The notes: generated by a model from the sequence alone, not told the origin. A DNA stretch of 64,000 nucleotides from Gilvimarinus polysaccharolyticus (GCF_001187555.1 NZ_LFIJ01000002.1:1518744-1582743), one strand, 5' to 3'; numbered from the stretch's first letter, positions 26,452 to 35,388 are shown. A program made the numbers and translations.

Positions 26452-27666
26452 TTACTGGCGGTAGCGTTGAATAAATTGACCAAAGCGTCCAATAGCGTTG
26501 GTGAGCTCATCTTCACGCGGTAAAAACACAATCCGTAAGTGGTCGCGTTCGGGCCAATTAAACGCGGTGCCCTGCACCAAAAGAACTTTTTCTTGAATCA
26601 AAAAATCCAGCACCATTTGCTGGTCGTCTTGGATCTTATGCATATCTAAGTCGATCTTGGGGAACAGGTAAAGCGCGCCTTTGGGTTTTACGCAGCTGAC
26701 ACCGGGAATATCGTTTAGCGCGGTTAATGCCGCGTCGCGCTGATCACACAGTCGGCCGCCGGGCAGAATCAGCTCGTTGATGCTCTGATAGCCCCCCAGT
26801 GCGGTTTGCACAGCGTACATCGCCGGGACATTGGCGCACAGGCGCATAGAGGCCAGCATCTCGATGCCCTCTAGGTAATTTTTAGCTCTGTGTTTGGCGC
26901 CGCTGACGATCATCCAGCCCGAGCGAAATCCAGCTAAACGATAGGACTTAGACAGGCCGTTAAAACTGATGCATAACGTGTCGTTTACCAATCGTCCCAG
27001 AGGTACGAATTCGGCATCATCGTAGAGAATTTTGCTGTAGATCTCATCGGCAAAAATAATCAGGTTTTTTTCTTCGGCGAGCGCAACAATTTGCTCTAGT
27101 AGCTCTTGGCTGTATACCGCGCCCGTCGGATTGTTGGGGTTGATCACCACAATGCCGCGCGTTTTATCGGTAATTTTTGCCTTGATGTCGTCAATATCTG
27201 GATACCAATCGGCCTGCTCGTCGCACAAGTAATGCACGGCATTCCCCCCCGCCAGATTTACCGCAGCGGTCCATAACGGGTAATCGGGTGCCGGAATCAG
27301 CATTTCATCGCCGTTGTTTAGCAGTGCCTGCATTGACATAACAATCAGCTCGCTAACGCCGTTGCCCAGGTAGATATCGTCGATATCGATATTGGGGATA
27401 CGTAGTTTTTGGCACTCTTGCATAATCGCTTTGCGCGCGGCAAACAGACCGCGCGAGGCAACATAACCCTCGGCATTGGGTAGGTTGTAGATTACATCTT
27501 GAATAATTTCATCGGGCGCGGCAAAGCCAAACGACGCCGGGTTGCCGATGTTGAGTTTCATGATGCGATGGCCTTCTTCTTCGAGCCGATAAGCATGCTC
27601 GAGAACGGGGCCGCGAATATCGTAGCAAACGCCATTGAGTTTGGCGGATTTCTGAATCGTATCCAT
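26452..27666 (-). CDS. alaA: Alanine-forming aminotransferase AlaA
   Basis: 404-residue class I/II PLP aminotransferase. It starts MDTIQKSAKLNGVCYDIRGPVLEHA and contains KLNIGNPASFGF, VINPNNPTGAVYS and SFNGLSKSYRLAGFRSGW, in which the Lys of LSKS forms the Schiff base. These stretches match AlaA (YfbQ), the glutamate-pyruvate aminotransferase making alanine. It is divergent from msrB, the same arrangement as in Pseudomonas and other gammaproteobacteria. Confidence 0.93.
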   Translation of the reverse strand: MDTIQKSAKLNGVCYDIRGPVLEHAYRLEEEGHRIMKLNIGNPASFGFAAPDEIIQDVIYNLPNAEGYVASRGLFAARKAIMQECQKLRIPNIDIDDIYLGNGVSELIVMSMQALLNNGDEMLIPAPDYPLWTAAVNLAGGNAVHYLCDEQADWYPDIDDIKAKITDKTRGIVVINPNNPTGAVYSQELLEQIVALAEEKNLIIFADEIYSKILYDDAEFVPLGRLVNDTLCISFNGLSKSYRLAGFRSGWMIVSGAKHRAKNYLEGIEMLASMRLCANVPAMYAVQTALGGYQSINELILPGGRLCDQRDAALTALNDIPGVSCVKPKGALYLFPKIDLDMHKIQDDQQMVLDFLIQEKVLLVQGTAFNWPERDHLRIVFLPREDELTNAIGRFGQFIQRYRQ

Positions 27667-27747
27667 TTGCGTTAAAATGCCTTAAGTCTTCTGTGTGCCG
27701 GTCATCAATGATCCGGTTTCACAGCCCTGCGTGTCAAGGAGATCGTT

Positions 27748-28140
27748 ATGGCAGATCCAGAAAAGTTCACCGAGCAGTACTGGCGTGCGACGTTAACGCC
27801 GGAGCAATACCGTGTGTGCCGCGAAAAGGGTACCGAAGCGCCTTTTACCGGCGAGTATTGGGATGTGTTTGCCGATGGCAGTTATCATTGTCGTGGCTGT
27901 GGCGAGTTATTGTTTGAATCGGCAACAAAATTCGATGCCGGTTGCGGCTGGCCAAGCTTTTCGGCCCCGGCCAATAGCGCTGCAATTGCTGAGGAGTTTG
28001 ATGGTAGCCTGGGTATGAGACGTACTGAGGTGTTATGTCACAATTGTGGCAGCCACCTTGGTCATGTATTCCCCGATGGTCCTGCGCCTAGTGGATTGCG
28101 CTATTGTATTAATTCCGCATCAATCAAATTAACTGAATAA
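27748..28140 (+). CDS. msrB: Peptide-methionine (R)-S-oxide reductase MsrB
   Basis: 130-residue MsrB repairing R-methionine sulfoxide. Two CxxC pairs (CRGC near 50, CHNC near 97) bind zinc; the catalytic Cys lies in [13 protein letters not shown] near the C-terminus, and GCGWPSF is present. The ATG at 27748 follows AAGGAG. The gene is divergently arranged with alaA over a gap of 81 bp that must hold both promoters. Confidence 0.95.
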   Translation: MADPEKFTEQYWRATLTPEQYRVCREKGTEAPFTGEYWDVFADGSYHCRGCGELLFESATKFDAGCGWPSFSAPANSAAIAEEFDGSLGMRRTEVLCHNCGSHLGHVFPDGPAPSGLRYCINSASIKLTE

Positions 28141-28158
28141 AACGCTGACTGTGCAATG

Positions 28159-28180
28159 TTAGGGTGGGTCCGCACCCTAA
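28159..28180. terminator. Hairpin between convergent genes
   Basis: TTAGGGTG (28159-28166) pairs perfectly with CACCCTAA (28173-28180) around a 6-base loop, midway between the convergent msrB and the next gene. There is no long T-tract on either side, so its terminator strength is uncertain. Confidence 0.45.
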
Positions 28181-28184
28181 TCGG

Positions 28185-28949
28185 TTAATCGTATATTTGT
28201 TTCTTTTTCCAGTCGTCACCGTTGTCTTCAAACTCATTCCATTTTTTGTTTGCCTCCGCGTCATCGGTGTCATCGGCAGTGGATTGATTTTGGGCGGCGT
28301 GTTCATGCTCCAGTTTGGTAATCACAGCGCTCAGTTGCGCAACTTGCTTGCTGACATCTTGCTGGCCGGCCTCTTTTAAAAGCAGCTTACGTGCGGTGCT
28401 GTAGTGGTGGATTGCTAGGCGCAGTTTGTTGTCAGTTTGTGCCTGCTTGGCTTGCTGAACGTAGCCCTCGATCGTGCTTTGCAGCAATAGTTTGCGGCAT
28501 AAACCGAGCAAACGGCTTGCTTGTGGTTTGGCGAGCCGGCCGCTCTCGGCTTGGGTGCTGATATAGCGTGACAGTTCTTGCAATAACGGCTGCACTTGGG
28601 CAGCTTGTGTGGCATTTAAGCGTGCGCGCTCAGATACTTCTTTGCTGGCCTCAAATCGTTGCTGGTACTCTGTCGCTTCGGCGCTGTGGTTCTTTTTTGG
28701 GGCGAGTTTAGCGAGTTGCTCTAACGTGTTGATCAGTATTTGGTGTGTGAACGCATTAAGTTCGGGCGGCAAATAGCCGGCCGGCATTCCCCCGGCGATA
28801 TGTTTAAACAGATCGAGGCGTTGATTTAACGCATGCATTAAGCGTAAACGCTGCTTACGTTTTTTGGCCAGCTGCTGGTTGATAAACGCGTAACACACCA
28901 GCGCGGTTAGCAGTGCTGCAAACGCAATCATGATATAAATGGACGACAT
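28185..28949 (-). CDS. Membrane-anchored hypothetical protein
   Basis: 254 residues with one N-terminal membrane helix (about 3-22, SIYIMIAFAALLTALVCYAF) followed by a basic stop-transfer (KKRKQRLR). The remainder is alpha-helical and Gln/Ala/Leu-rich, likely coiled coil or TPR-like (EGYVQQAKQAQTDNKLRLA, HHYSTARKLLLKEA). The C-terminus is acidic with two Trp (KKWNEFEDNGDDWKKKQ). No domain is recognised. It would face the cytoplasm if the helix is a simple N-in anchor followed by Arg/Lys. Confidence 0.7.
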   Translation of the reverse strand: MSSIYIMIAFAALLTALVCYAFINQQLAKKRKQRLRLMHALNQRLDLFKHIAGGMPAGYLPPELNAFTHQILINTLEQLAKLAPKKNHSAEATEYQQRFEASKEVSERARLNATQAAQVQPLLQELSRYISTQAESGRLAKPQASRLLGLCRKLLLQSTIEGYVQQAKQAQTDNKLRLAIHHYSTARKLLLKEAGQQDVSKQVAQLSAVITKLEHEHAAQNQSTADDTDDAEANKKWNEFEDNGDDWKKKQIYD

Positions 28950-29124
28950 TAGGGTGCCTGTTTGGTGTTTCCCTGTTTTTTTAGTGTGCCCACGCGATTT
29001 GGGCGATTGGCGCTAAGTATAACATTTTCTACTCATCTGCTGCTCATTTGATCGCTTTATGCTCAGCTTTTGGGTGAAGCTAAGTCGTTGTTTAACTTCA
29101 TTAAAAAAAAGCCGCTTTAAACAG

Positions 29125-29153
29125 TTGACAGCGGACCGAGCTGTACATAGAAT
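29125..29153 (+). promoter_or_regulatory. Promoter of the tRNA-Glu/Gly cluster
   Basis: A perfect -35 TTGACA (29125-29130) and a -10 TAGAAT (29148-29153) are separated by 17 bp, followed by the GC-rich discriminator GCGCCCC. Such a discriminator is typical of stable-RNA promoters under ppGpp/DksA control. The first tRNA starts 26 bp downstream. Confidence 0.85.
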
Positions 29154-29179
29154 GCGCCCCTCTTTTAGCGAAGACGTAT

Positions 29180-29255
29180 GTCCCCATCGTCTAGAGGCCT
29201 AGGACACCGCCCTTTCACGGCGGTAACAGGGGTTCGACTCCCCTTGGGGACGCCA
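29180..29255 (+). tRNA. tRNA-Glu (UUC), copy 1
   Basis: 76 nt with complete cloverleaf: acceptor GTCCCCA/TGGGGAC, anticodon loop CTTTCAC (anticodon TTC), T-loop GGTTCGACTCC and an encoded CCA. Confidence 0.97.
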
Positions 29256-29256
29256 T

Positions 29257-29331
29257 GCGGGAATAGCTCAGTGGTAGAGCACAACCTTGCCAAGGTTGGG
29301 GTCGGGAGTTCGAGCCTCCTTTCCCGCTCCA
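29257..29331 (+). tRNA. tRNA-Gly (GCC), copy 1
   Basis: 75 nt, acceptor GCGGGAA/TTCCCGC, anticodon stem CAACCTTGCCAAGGTTG with anticodon GCC, T-loop GAGTTCGAGCC, encoded CCA. It starts one base after tRNA-Glu. Confidence 0.97.
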
Positions 29332-29375
29332 TTTCCTTCTTTTAGGGATGGCGCATCAAAGCTAAAAGATACTGG

Positions 29376-29451
29376 GTCCCCATCGTCTAGAGGCCTAGGA
29401 CACCGCCCTTTCACGGCGGTAACAGGGGTTCGACTCCCCTTGGGGACGCCA
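29376..29451 (+). tRNA. tRNA-Glu (UUC), copy 2
   Basis: Identical in sequence to the copy at 29180-29255, including CCA. It lies 44 bp after the first tRNA-Gly. Confidence 0.97.
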
Positions 29452-29454
29452 CAT

Positions 29455-29529
29455 GCGGGAATAGCTCAGTGGTAGAGCACAACCTTGCCAAGGTTGGGGT
29501 CGGGAGTTCGAGCCTCCTTTCCCGCTCCA
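29455..29529 (+). tRNA. tRNA-Gly (GCC), copy 2
   Basis: Identical to the copy at 29257-29331, including CCA. The pair (Glu-Gly) is thus present twice with a period of about 196-198 bp. Confidence 0.97.
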
Positions 29530-29537
29530 TATTTAAC

Positions 29538-29566
29538 AAAAAAAGTCAGCCTTGCTGGCTTTTTTT
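29538..29566 (+). terminator. Intrinsic terminator of the tRNA cluster
   Basis: An A-run and AGCC stem pair with GGCT and a run of seven T around the short loop TTGCT; the hairpin begins 9 bp after the last CCA. Confidence 0.85.
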
Positions 29567-29762
29567 GTGCCTGTTAGATTTGTGATTGTCCCAGCGGGCG
29601 CTCTGTTGCCCTTAGTGAGTAAGCTAGTCTCATGCTGTGGACACTGTTTTGCCGTGGTGTTTGTTTTCGCCTACGAGTTGGGTGGCACTGAGGTTAAGAT
29701 TTCTAAAGCCATAACCTCAGCTAATACCCGCGCTAGGCGCCGCTCTGTTACAATACGCGCAT

Positions 29763-30167
29763 CTAATGGAGCCCGAATGCTCTTGCACGTTCGCCCTCGT
29801 AGTCAAACTCTTGTCCCGCCTGCTCGGCGTCGTAGCGTTGCTCCTCTAGCCGCTGAAAGCGTTCGATCTCTTCGTCGGGCATAAAGTGCAAGCAGTCGCC
29901 ACCAAAGTGCCAGAGTAAATCTCGCGGTAGCAGGGGCGTTAGGTGTGGATAGGCGGCGATACTCTGACACATTAGGGCTTGGCCCTCTTCCGCGTAATGA
30001 AGCCCCTGGTGCTTTGGTAGCGCCTCTAAGCGCTGTAAAAACTGCAGATGCTGGTCGTCGCAATCATCGGCAATAAATGGCAATTGTTGTTGAATGGCAA
30101 ACGTAAACTGAACAATCAGCTTATGGATGAACGCAAGATACTGTGCATCGGCACTGGGCTGGCTCAC
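29763..30167 (-). CDS. PA2817 family protein
   Basis: 134 residues from a GTG at 30167 with GAGGAG upstream. The stretch PRDLLWHFGGDCLHFMPDEEIERFQRLEE is characteristic of the PA2817 family of Pseudomonas and relatives, whose function is unknown. The neighbourhood (tRNA Glu/Gly on one side, ABC exporter and queF on the other) also parallels the PA2817 region. It is divergent from the ABC genes over a 58-bp gap. Confidence 0.75.
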   Translation of the reverse strand: MSQPSADAQYLAFIHKLIVQFTFAIQQQLPFIADDCDDQHLQFLQRLEALPKHQGLHYAEEGQALMCQSIAAYPHLTPLLPRDLLWHFGGDCLHFMPDEEIERFQRLEEQRYDAEQAGQEFDYEGERARAFGLH

Positions 30168-30225
30168 GGCAAACTCCTCAATACATTGATCGGATGGCTC
30201 TTAGAGCCGGCGAAAGTAGGCAATT

Positions 30226-31167
30226 ATGACAGCTGCACTCTCAATTAAAAATTTACGCAAAGTATACGGCAACCAATTTGAAGCGCTCAAAGGCATCTCG
30301 CTTGAAGTTCAGGCCGGCGATTTTTTTGCGGTGCTGGGCCCCAACGGCGCTGGCAAATCGACCACCATCGGTATTATTAGCTCGTTGGTGCGTAAAAGTG
30401 CCGGTGAGGTGAGCGTGTTTGGCCACAACATCGATACGCACTTTTCTGAGGCCAAGCAAGAGTTAGGCATTGTGCCGCAAGAGTTTAACTTTAGTCAGTT
30501 TGAAAAAGTGCGCGATATTATACTACAGCAGGCGGGCTATTACGGGTTGCCCCGTGCTCGCGCCGAGGTGCAGGCCGATAAGTACCTTAAAAAACTAGGT
30601 TTGTGGGATAAGCGCAGCGAGCCCGCGCGAACCTTATCGGGCGGTATGAAGCGCCGCTTAATGATTGCCCGCGCACTGGTGCACGAACCGCGGGTACTGA
30701 TTTTAGATGAGCCAACGGCGGGAGTGGACATCGAGCTGCGCCGCTCTATGTGGGAGTTTTTGCGCGAAATTAACGCACAGGGCACCACGATTATTTTAAC
30801 CACTCACTATTTAGAGGAGGCCGAGAGTCTGTGCCGCAACGTGGCGATTATTGATCGCGGCGAGATCGTGCAAAACACCAGCATGCGCGCTTTGTTGCAA
30901 CGCTTAAACAAAGAGGTGTTTGTGTTTGATTGCGCCAACACACTCACAGCTGCTCCGGTTATTGCCGGGCACGTGGTTGGGCTTGTCGAAGACGATGAGC
31001 ACTGCTTTGAGGTCGAAGTTGAAAAAGGTCAGTCGCTTAACCAATTGTTTGCACAGCTTACCGCTCAAGGTGTACAGGTGGTTAGTATGCGCAATAAGGC
31101 TAACCGGCTAGAGGAGCTGTTTGTGTCGTTAATTAATGGTCAGCTCGATGGGAAGGAGGCAGAGTAA
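30226..31167 (+). CDS. ABC transporter ATP-binding protein (YadG-like)
   Basis: 313-residue ABC ATPase: Walker A GPNGAGKSTT (about 38-47), Q-loop PQEFNFS, signature LSGGMKRRL, Walker B VLILDEPTAGVD, and the H-loop THYLEEAE. A C-terminal extension (about 225-313) is usual in ABC-2 ATPases. It overlaps by one base with the permease gene, forming an ABC-2 exporter like YadGH. The substrate is unknown. Confidence 0.93.
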   Translation: MTAALSIKNLRKVYGNQFEALKGISLEVQAGDFFAVLGPNGAGKSTTIGIISSLVRKSAGEVSVFGHNIDTHFSEAKQELGIVPQEFNFSQFEKVRDIILQQAGYYGLPRARAEVQADKYLKKLGLWDKRSEPARTLSGGMKRRLMIARALVHEPRVLILDEPTAGVDIELRRSMWEFLREINAQGTTIILTTHYLEEAESLCRNVAIIDRGEIVQNTSMRALLQRLNKEVFVFDCANTLTAAPVIAGHVVGLVEDDEHCFEVEVEKGQSLNQLFAQLTAQGVQVVSMRNKANRLEELFVSLINGQLDGKEAE

Positions 31168-31940
31168 TGCGTTTAGCACAGCAGTGGGTGGCTCTGTCCA
31201 CTATCGTCCGAAAAGAGATTAGACGCTTTTCACGCATTTGGTTGCAAACATTGTTGCCGCCGGTTATTACCATGTCACTGTATTTTGTGATTTTTGGCAA
31301 GCTGATAGGCAGCCGTGTGGGCACCATGGATGGTATTCCCTATATGCAGTTTGTGGTGCCGGGTTTGATTATGATGGCGGTGTTAACCAACTCTTATTCC
31401 AACGTAACCTCATCTTTCTTTAGCGCCAAGTTTCAACGCTCGATAGAAGAGATTTTGGTCAGCCCAACGCCCAATGTAATTATTTTAATCGGCTATTGTC
31501 TGGGCGGTATGGCGCGTGGTTTATGTGTTGGGGCGTTGGTTACCGCCGTATCACTGCTGTTTACCGATATCCATGTGCACAGCTGGCCGCTTACGATTAT
31601 TATCGTGGTATTAACCTCATTGATTTTCTCGCTGGCAGGGTTTATTAATGCCGTGTACGCGAATTCTTACGATGATATTTCTATTGTCCCAACCTTTGTG
31701 CTAACGCCGCTGACCTATTTGGGTGGTGTATTTTATTCGGTGAGTGTATTGCCCGAATTTTGGCAGTGGGTGTCACAGTTAAACCCCATCTTGCACATGG
31801 TGGGTGCTTTTCGCTATGGACTACTGGGTACCGGTGGCGAGCATATTGGTTACGCCTTTGCTGGCATATTATTGTTTGCCGCCGTGTTATTTGCGGTGAG
31901 TTTGTATTTATTGAAAAACGGCTCGCGTTTGCGCGCGTAG
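31167..31940 (+). CDS. ABC-2 type permease (YadH-like)
   Basis: 257-residue integral membrane protein of the ABC-2 family, six predicted helices, with the conserved VVPGLIMMAVLTNSYSNVTSSFFSAKFQRSIEE and the C-terminal FTPLTYLGGVFYSVSVLP-type region. It is translationally coupled to the ATPase (ATG within TAATG at 31167). A homodimer with two ATPases would form the exporter. Substrate unknown. Confidence 0.92.
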   Translation: MRLAQQWVALSTIVRKEIRRFSRIWLQTLLPPVITMSLYFVIFGKLIGSRVGTMDGIPYMQFVVPGLIMMAVLTNSYSNVTSSFFSAKFQRSIEEILVSPTPNVIILIGYCLGGMARGLCVGALVTAVSLLFTDIHVHSWPLTIIIVVLTSLIFSLAGFINAVYANSYDDISIVPTFVLTPLTYLGGVFYSVSVLPEFWQWVSQLNPILHMVGAFRYGLLGTGGEHIGYAFAGILLFAAVLFAVSLYLLKNGSRLRA

Positions 31941-31955
31941 CCGAGAGGAGCTGAC

Positions 31956-32804
31956 ATGCAGCACACGATAGCCGACAGCCCGCTGGGTAAGACATCGGCC
32001 TATATTAGCCAGTACGCCCCGAGCCTGCTGTACGCCATTGCAAGGGGTGATTCGCGCCGTGTGCTGGGTCTGTCAGGCGATACGTTGCCATTTCATGGCG
32101 TGGACGTATGGACGGGTTACGAGTTGTCCTGGTTAAACGATAACGGTTTGCCTCAAGTCGCCATGATCGAGTTCACGCTGCCGTGCGATAGCCCCAATAT
32201 CGTCGAGTCCAAGTCTATTAAGCTTTATCTTAATTCGTTTAATCAGCACCGGGTGGCTAGCGCTGGAGCCGTTCAGGCGATTATTGCTCAAGATTTAAGT
32301 GCCGCTGCGGGCAGCTTGGTCGATGTGGTGATAACACCACTTGCCGATCGTATGGATACTGCCTTACAAGCAAGCTTTGCCGCCGCGCCTTTTTTGGCTA
32401 AAAGCTTGGATCAGCAAGATATTGCGGTTGATTGCTATCACCCGCGACCCGAGTATTTAACCGTAGCGGCGGGAGCGGTTGTGACGCGTGCGTGGCACAG
32501 CGATTTATTAAAAACCAATTGCCCGGTAACGGGGCAGCCAGATTGGGCGAGTGTGTTTATTGCTTATGAGGGGGCAGAGATAGACCCGGCCGGTCTATTG
32601 CGTTATCTCGTGTCGTTTCGTGAGCATCAAGATTTTCATGAGCACTGCGTAGAGAGAATATTTTGTGACATAACGGCGCGCTGTGCGCCGCTTACGTTAG
32701 AGGTGTATGCCCGTTATACGCGCCGCGGTGGATTGGATATTAACCCTTACCGTAGCAGCGTTGCTGGCAGTTTGCCTGGCTCGGTGCGGTTGTTGCGCCA
32801 ATAG
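31956..32804 (+). CDS. queF: 7-cyano-7-deazaguanine reductase QueF
   Basis: 282-residue long-form (bimodular) QueF, reducing preQ0 to preQ1 with NADPH for queuosine in tRNA. The catalytic Cys is in TNCPVTGQPDWASVFI (about 188-203) and the substrate-binding region includes ESKSIKLYLNSFNQ (about 87-100). GAGAGGAG precedes the ATG. It is close behind the ABC genes, the same order as in Pseudomonas, but co-transcription may be incidental. Confidence 0.95.
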   Translation: MQHTIADSPLGKTSAYISQYAPSLLYAIARGDSRRVLGLSGDTLPFHGVDVWTGYELSWLNDNGLPQVAMIEFTLPCDSPNIVESKSIKLYLNSFNQHRVASAGAVQAIIAQDLSAAAGSLVDVVITPLADRMDTALQASFAAAPFLAKSLDQQDIAVDCYHPRPEYLTVAAGAVVTRAWHSDLLKTNCPVTGQPDWASVFIAYEGAEIDPAGLLRYLVSFREHQDFHEHCVERIFCDITARCAPLTLEVYARYTRRGGLDINPYRSSVAGSLPGSVRLLRQ

Positions 32805-32817
32805 TTTAAACGCGGCG

Positions 32818-34200
32818 TTACATAATAACTTTGTCTTTGAGTTTTTCGGCGGCTTTGTTTAGCGCCGTTAACACTTGCTCTTTGTCGTAATTACGTACTT
32901 TTTCCAGATCAAGGTACATCGAAAAGCCTTCGGCGCGATCCTCAAAGTAGGTCTGATTACGGCCTAAATCTTTGCGCAATCCGGCTACTTGGTACACTTT
33001 AACCGGCGCACTAAAGCCTTTTACCGTAATTTCGCCTTTATCGCGGCACAATACCGAGTCTTTCACCAGCGACCAGGTCTCGTGGGATATCAATACCTCG
33101 TCCGGATCTGCGGCCGATTCTAAACGGCTGGCTAAGTTAACGTGGGTGCCCAGCACTGTGTAATCAAGATGGCTGGATGTACCAAAGGTGCCCACGGTGC
33201 AATATCCGGTATTGATGCCCATGCGAATTTGTAACGGTTTTTTAATGCCTTGGTTGTGCCATTCTTGCTGCAGTGATTTCATACGCTTTTTCATGGCAAT
33301 TGCCATGTGTACGCAACGTAAGCAGTCGTCTTTGACGCCTTTACTGTCACTATCGCCATACAGCACCATTACCGCATCGCCCATAAATTTATCTATGGTG
33401 CCACCAAAGTGAATAACAATTTTGGTCATCTCGGTAAGGTATTGATTAAGCAGCTCGGTAAGTGCTTCGGCTTCCATCTCTTCCGATAGCTGACTGAAGT
33501 CTTTGATATCGGAAAAGAAGACGGTAATTTTTTTACGCTCAGCCAGTAACGTTTCATCTTGACCTTTGTTGACCGCTTGCCAAACGGCGGGGGCTAGGTA
33601 GCGAGATAATTTGTAAGCGCGGATTTTATGCCATTTTTGTTCGTTCAACAGTTGCGCATTGCTGAGTTTGAGCTTGTGAAAGCGCTGGTGCATAAACAAC
33701 GCGTAGGCTAGAAAGTAGGTAATGATGCCAATGAGGCTGACGGCACTGATTTGGATGTTGCTGTGAAAAATCCATTGCGGTCGATGTATCATCATGCTGA
33801 TAACTACGCCGCACGCCATTGCCGCGTTATCTTCTAGCCAGCGTCGTAAGCCGCCGGTGAGCAGCGCGTTAAATTGAATCATTGCCAAAAATAAAATGCA
33901 CGGCAACAGTGAGAAGTTAATAAGGTTTAGTACTACGCCAATCAAGGCAGCATCGGCATAGGACAATATTCGATGAGCCTTAGGCAGTGCTTCGGGGGGC
34001 AAGCGCCTAGTGTACGTAAAGCTGGCGTAGGCGTAGATCAGCATGTAAACAATTGCGCCCACAGAAACCCAGCTAATATGGTTCCAGTCCATCATGGCCG
34101 CTAAGGTGCCGCCGGCTGCAAAGCAGATTAATGTCCGAAAATAATACTGCTGCAGTACCGACTCTGAGCCTTCGGTGTCATGTAGTGCTGTTTTTGTCAT
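32818..34200 (-). CDS. Class III adenylate cyclase with MASE2 membrane domain (CyaB-like)
   Basis: 460 residues. The N-terminal part (about 18-175) has several membrane helices of MASE2 type; the class III cyclase domain follows (about 215-400) with metal-binding FFSDIKDFSQLSEEM, dimer/substrate motifs GDAVMVLYGDSDSKG and MGINTGYCTVGTFGTSSHLDYTVLG split around 310-345, and NLASRLESAA. This matches CyaB of Pseudomonas aeruginosa, which makes cAMP. A C-terminal tail of about 55 residues is extra. It is divergent from the nitroreductase gene. Confidence 0.88.
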   Translation of the reverse strand: MTKTALHDTEGSESVLQQYYFRTLICFAAGGTLAAMMDWNHISWVSVGAIVYMLIYAYASFTYTRRLPPEALPKAHRILSYADAALIGVVLNLINFSLLPCILFLAMIQFNALLTGGLRRWLEDNAAMACGVVISMMIHRPQWIFHSNIQISAVSLIGIITYFLAYALFMHQRFHKLKLSNAQLLNEQKWHKIRAYKLSRYLAPAVWQAVNKGQDETLLAERKKITVFFSDIKDFSQLSEEMEAEALTELLNQYLTEMTKIVIHFGGTIDKFMGDAVMVLYGDSDSKGVKDDCLRCVHMAIAMKKRMKSLQQEWHNQGIKKPLQIRMGINTGYCTVGTFGTSSHLDYTVLGTHVNLASRLESAADPDEVLISHETWSLVKDSVLCRDKGEITVKGFSAPVKVYQVAGLRKDLGRNQTYFEDRAEGFSMYLDLEKVRNYDKEQVLTALNKAAEKLKDKVIM

Positions 34201-34445
34201 TGTGGTTAGTGCCTAGCTTGCGTACTTATTGAGTAATACGAAGGCCAACATCTTATACGCGAATCCTTAGTGTCGTCTATGGCTTCACGCAGTTGGCGCA
34301 TATTTGTAATTGTAGTTGATGCCACAAAGAGCGGTAGAAAATCAGTCGGCAATAGTGCTAACCGAAATATACGCGGGTTTAAACTCTAGCTGCACATGTG
34401 GGCGTGCTACAATTATACGCTTGTTAAATAGCTGAGAATTTTTAT

Positions 34446-35003
34446 ATGGATGCCATCGCGGCCCTTACCCAGCGCGCGTCTGTTGCTAAACTAACGGACC
34501 CTGCACCGACGGCGCAACAGCTCGAAACACTGCTCAAATGCGCGGCCCGCGCGGCGGATCACGGCTTATTACGGCCTTGGCGTTTTTTAACCATTGAAGG
34601 CGCTGGACGCGAAGCATTAGGTGAGCTGTTTTGCCGCGCGGCGTTGCGCGAGACTCCTGATCTAAGTGAAACTCTGCAAGCTAAATTGCGTAATATGCCC
34701 CTAAGAGCCCCCCAGTTATTAGTGGTCATTGCTTGCCTGCAAGAGCAGTCTAAAGTGCCGGAAGTCGAGCAGTTGCTCTGCGCTGGTGCGGCGGCGCAAA
34801 ATATCATCAATGCCGCTTACGCTCAGGGTTTGGGCGTTATTTGGCGCACCGGAGATATGGCGTACAACCCACACGTCTTAGCTGGACTTGGCCTGGCCGC
34901 CAATGAGCGGTTGATAGGCTATTTGTATTTAGGCACCCCAGTAAATTCTCTACCTACCGCTAAAGAGCCGGATTTGGTTGGTCGTTGCCAAACGTGGCCG
35001 TAA
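34446..35003 (+). CDS. YdjA-like nitroreductase family protein
   Basis: 185-residue FMN-dependent nitroreductase of the small YdjA type: RASVAKLTDPAP near the N-terminus, RAADHGLLRPWRFLTIEG (about 34-51), GAAAQNIINAAYAQGLGVIWRTG and ERLIGYLYLGTP. YdjA-type enzymes act as homodimers; the natural substrate is unknown. Confidence 0.88.
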   Translation: MDAIAALTQRASVAKLTDPAPTAQQLETLLKCAARAADHGLLRPWRFLTIEGAGREALGELFCRAALRETPDLSETLQAKLRNMPLRAPQLLVVIACLQEQSKVPEVEQLLCAGAAAQNIINAAYAQGLGVIWRTGDMAYNPHVLAGLGLAANERLIGYLYLGTPVNSLPTAKEPDLVGRCQTWP

Positions 35004-35117
35004 TGCGCGGCACAGGCTCAAGGTTAACTCATCGTTGCGTTTATCCTACTAGTTGTGTAGCATTCGCGCCTCGCAAAAAGCGCTTGTACGTACAGTGGTT
35101 GAGCGATCATTTTATAA

Positions 35118-35205
35118 GGTGAGGTGGCCGAGTGGCTGAAGGCGCACGCCTGGAAAGCGTGTAACGGGCAACCGTTCGAGGGTTCGAATCCCTCCCTCAC
35201 CGCCA
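35118..35205 (+). tRNA. tRNA-Ser (GGA)
   Basis: 88 nt class II tRNA: acceptor GGTGAGG/CCTCACC, long variable arm (AACGGGCAACCGTT), anticodon GGA in CACGCCTGGAAAGCGTG, encoded CCA. An intrinsic terminator follows directly. Confidence 0.97.
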
Positions 35206-35253
35206 TATATTAAAAGCCACCGAAGGTTAGCTTAGCCTCGGTGGCTTTTTTAT
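35187..35253 (+). repeat. 67-bp direct repeat, copy 1 (tRNA-Ser 3' end plus terminator)
   Basis: The segment from the T-arm of tRNA-Ser through its terminator is repeated exactly at 35370-35436, a shift of 183 bp. Confidence 0.95.
35212..35251 (+). terminator. Intrinsic terminator of tRNA-Ser
   Basis: GCCACCGA (35216-35223) pairs with TCGGTGGC (35238-35245), flanked by AAAA and TTTTTT. An identical hairpin recurs 183 bp downstream at 35395-35434. Confidence 0.9.
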
Positions 35254-35260
35254 TGGGCCG

Positions 35261-35388
35261 GTTAACGGGAGGCGTTCGGGCCCGACAGAGGGTTCGACCA
35301 TTTGCCTGGAGCAAATGGGGCCGCCGAAGGCGCCGCGAAGCGGTGGGGCGCAGGGATTGCGCCCCAGCCAATCCCTCCCTCACCGCCA
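35261..35388 (+). pseudogene. Degenerate 3' half of a second tRNA-Ser, interrupted
   Basis: From 35262 the sequence TAACGGG..CGTTCG resembles the variable arm of the intact tRNA-Ser, then GAGGGTTCGA (35288-35297) repeats its T-arm. The T-arm is broken at 35298 by 73 bp of foreign sequence; the missing part of the arm (ATCCCTCCCTCACCGCCA) resumes at 35371. There is no 5' half. It therefore looks like a partial tandem copy of tRNA-Ser later hit by a small insertion. Confidence 0.7.
35298..35370. mobile_element. 73-bp three-hairpin insertion in the tRNA-Ser remnant
   Basis: The insert folds into CCATTTGC/GCAAATGG (35298-35318), CCGC/GCGG (35333-35343) and GGGGCGC/GCGCCCC (35345-35365). A compact run of GC-rich hairpins placed inside a tRNA arm suggests a REP-like or other miniature element; no transposase is near. 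Confidence 0.45.

Noticed and set aside
29552..29884. + strand open frame of 110 codons after the tRNA cluster
   Set aside because: It begins inside the tRNA terminator and overlaps the PA2817-like gene on the other strand; composition is not protein-like.
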